Assembly: GCF_000519265.1 (NCBI RefSeq)
Contig: NZ_KI912608.1
Span: forward strand, 695,665 to 759,664
Length of the DNA: 64,000 bases
Source of the DNA: Desulfonatronum lacustre DSM 10312
Lineage (GTDB): Bacteria > Desulfobacterota > Desulfovibrionia > Desulfovibrionales > Desulfonatronaceae
Reading direction: 5' to 3'
Shown here: positions 63,084 through 64,000 of the stretch, one piece after another
Numbering within the stretch: position 1 is the first letter of the stretch
Layout: every line of letters begins with the position of its first letter
Made by a program: the position numbers and the translations under genes
Notes under the pieces: generated by a model
Database searches by the model: none
Seen by the model: the letters and a program-made list of their open reading frames with translations, nothing else
What the model was told of the DNA's origin: nothing

Positions 63084-63509
63084 ATGACGAACCATGACTT
63101 CACCCTGGAAATGTCCGTTCGCGACTATGAATGCGACATGCAGGGGATTGTGAACAACGCGGTCTATCAGAACTATCTTGAGCATGTCCGCCATGAATGC
63201 ATGAAGTCCGTGGGCATCGACTTCAAGCAATATACCATGATGGGCATTTATTTCGTCGTGGTCCGGGCGGAAATCGACTACAAGAGTGCCCTGACCAGCG
63301 GAGATTCCTTTGTCGTCGGCCTGAGTCTGGTCAAGGAGTCCCGGCTCCGAATGGTCTTTTACCAAGATATTCACCGCCTGCCGGATCAAAAGCTCGTGCT
63401 CAAGGCCAAAATCACCGCCACGGCCCTGAACCAGCAGGGCAGGCCGGAAATTCCCAAGGAAGTGGAAGACGTTATCAGGGCGCGTTTTGTGGAGAAGGAG
63501 AATCAGTGA
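63084..63509 (+). CDS. Acyl-CoA thioesterase (4HBT family, YbgC/FadM-like)
   Basis: A 141-residue hotdog-fold protein. The family signature VRDYECDMQGIVNNAVYQNYLEHVRHE carries the catalytic aspartate D18 and the V-x-N-x-x-Y pattern. It should hydrolyse acyl-CoA or acyl-ACP thioesters. Ribosome binding site weak (AAAGGAATATTTT). No operon link seen. Confidence 0.88.
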   Translation: MTNHDFTLEMSVRDYECDMQGIVNNAVYQNYLEHVRHECMKSVGIDFKQYTMMGIYFVVVRAEIDYKSALTSGDSFVVGLSLVKESRLRMVFYQDIHRLPDQKLVLKAKITATALNQQGRPEIPKEVEDVIRARFVEKENQ

Positions 63510-63531
63510 CTGATTATTGAGGGGAATATAG

Positions 63532-63682
63532 CAGTCCGTGGAAAAACTCCCAATTGCTGCGTCGCTGCAAAAAGTTCAAACTCTCACGTATGAATAAATA
63601 CGCTTCGACCTTGAACTTTTTTTGCTCCTTGCACTTGGGGTTTTTGAACGGACTGCCGGATAAGGACTTTTTCAACACTCAG
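63532..63682 (-). repeat. 151-base foldback repeat, right (inverted) copy
   Basis: Reverse complement of 48936-49086 with one visible difference (CCGTGGAA against the left copy's CCGTTGAA). It lies 22 bases after the thioesterase stop and 66 bases before the SDR gene. The 14.4 kb between the copies carries mfd to the thioesterase. Confidence 0.88.
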
Positions 63683-63748
63683 ATAGATGAAAGGTGCGAC
63701 CCTGAAAGGTCGCGAGCCAATGGCATGGTCTGAGAAGGGGGGATGGAT

Positions 63749-64000
63749 ATGTCCGAACAGCGCGTGTTGGTCACCGGGGCCACGGGATACATCGGCGGAC
63801 GACTGATCAAGAAGCTGCTGGAACGCGGGCACGCGGTAACGGCCATGGCCCGTTCCCTGGGCAAGGTGGGGTGCCGACCCTGGGCCGGGCATCCGTTGGT
63901 GCGCCTGGCTCAGGGCGACGTCATGGACCAGGCTTCCCTGGAACGGGCCATGGAGGACTGCACCGCGGCCTATTATCTCGTGCATTCCATGACTCCGGGG
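63749..64000 (+). CDS. NAD(P)-binding SDR-family protein, 3' end outside window
   Basis: The visible 84 residues, from MSEQRVLVTGATGYIGGRLI through YYLVHSMTPG, show the cofactor motif TGATGYIGG and a Rossmann beta-alpha start, then DVMDQASLERAMEDC. This pattern belongs to the NAD(P)H-binding, NmrA/DUF2867-like group. The gene runs out of the window. GGGGGATGGAT precedes the ATG at 63749; another ATG 6 bases upstream is in frame. Confidence 0.85.
   Translation, partial: MSEQRVLVTGATGYIGGRLIKKLLERGHAVTAMARSLGKVGCRPWAGHPLVRLAQGDVMDQASLERAMEDCTAAYYLVHSMTPG

Noticed and set aside
1-64000. tRNA, rRNA or CRISPR array
   Set aside because: No cloverleaf-like segment, rRNA block or regularly spaced repeat was recognised; the tandem arrays present have no spacers.

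Overview
The window looks like a chromosomal segment of a GC-rich sulfate-reducing bacterium of the Desulfovibrionales type (Desulfobacterota). This is inferred from gene order and content, not from a database search: ybbR-glmM-galU-priA at the left; mfd, two parvulin-like chaperones, a RodZ-like protein, recO, glyQ-glyS and rpsT at the right; and an orphan ferredoxin:thioredoxin reductase catalytic subunit next to a glutaredoxin.

Layout. 1-5946: housekeeping genes (YbbR-domain protein, glmM, galU, priA). 5948-10524: accessory hotspot with an IS21 remnant, a DUF4143 ATPase, a HigB/HigA-like toxin-antitoxin pair, a decayed nucleotidyltransferase, and an AbiEii-like nucleotidyltransferase with a small partner, the last pair lying between two long direct repeats. 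10613-16201: nonulosonic (sialic-type) acid synthesis and activation (NeuB, NeuC, NeuA) with a methyltransferase, a 2-hydroxyacid dehydrogenase and a methyltransferase-like gene carrying slippage repeats. 16202-26468: mosaic, largely AT-rich block of methyltransferases and large multidomain glycosyltransferases. 26529-31407: an AlbA/Schlafen-type ATP-binding regulator and two more glycosyltransferases. 31379-43457, minus strand: a long run of surface-glycan genes (radical SAM-TPR protein, sugar/alcohol nucleotidyltransferase, TagB-like glycerophosphotransferase, three GT2 enzymes, a UDP-galactopyranose-mutase-like flavoprotein, a zinc-ribbon protein and a DUF3880-like glycosyltransferase) interrupted by a HepT/MntA toxin-antitoxin pair. 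43565-44709: an AT-rich GT2 gene with an apparent frameshift. 44812-46657: redox operon and glycerate dehydrogenase. 46964-48316: ugd.

49147-63509: conserved block from mfd to a thioesterase, including an epimerase plus a polyprenyl-phosphate glycosyl-1-phosphate transferase that could start lipid-linked glycan assembly. It is flanked by two inverted, nearly identical 151-bp foldback repeats. The window ends inside an NAD(P)-binding SDR gene.

Functionally, galU and ugd supply UDP-glucose and UDP-glucuronate, glmM leads to UDP-GlcNAc, NeuC/NeuB/NeuA turn that into a CMP-nonulosonate, the WbpL-like transferase primes undecaprenyl phosphate, and the many glycosyltransferases and methyltransferases presumably build and decorate O-antigen, capsule or flagellar glycan. 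No flippase, polymerase, ligase or flagellin gene is visible, so the final acceptor cannot be named. No tRNA, rRNA or CRISPR array was seen. Function calls rest on motif recognition by eye.
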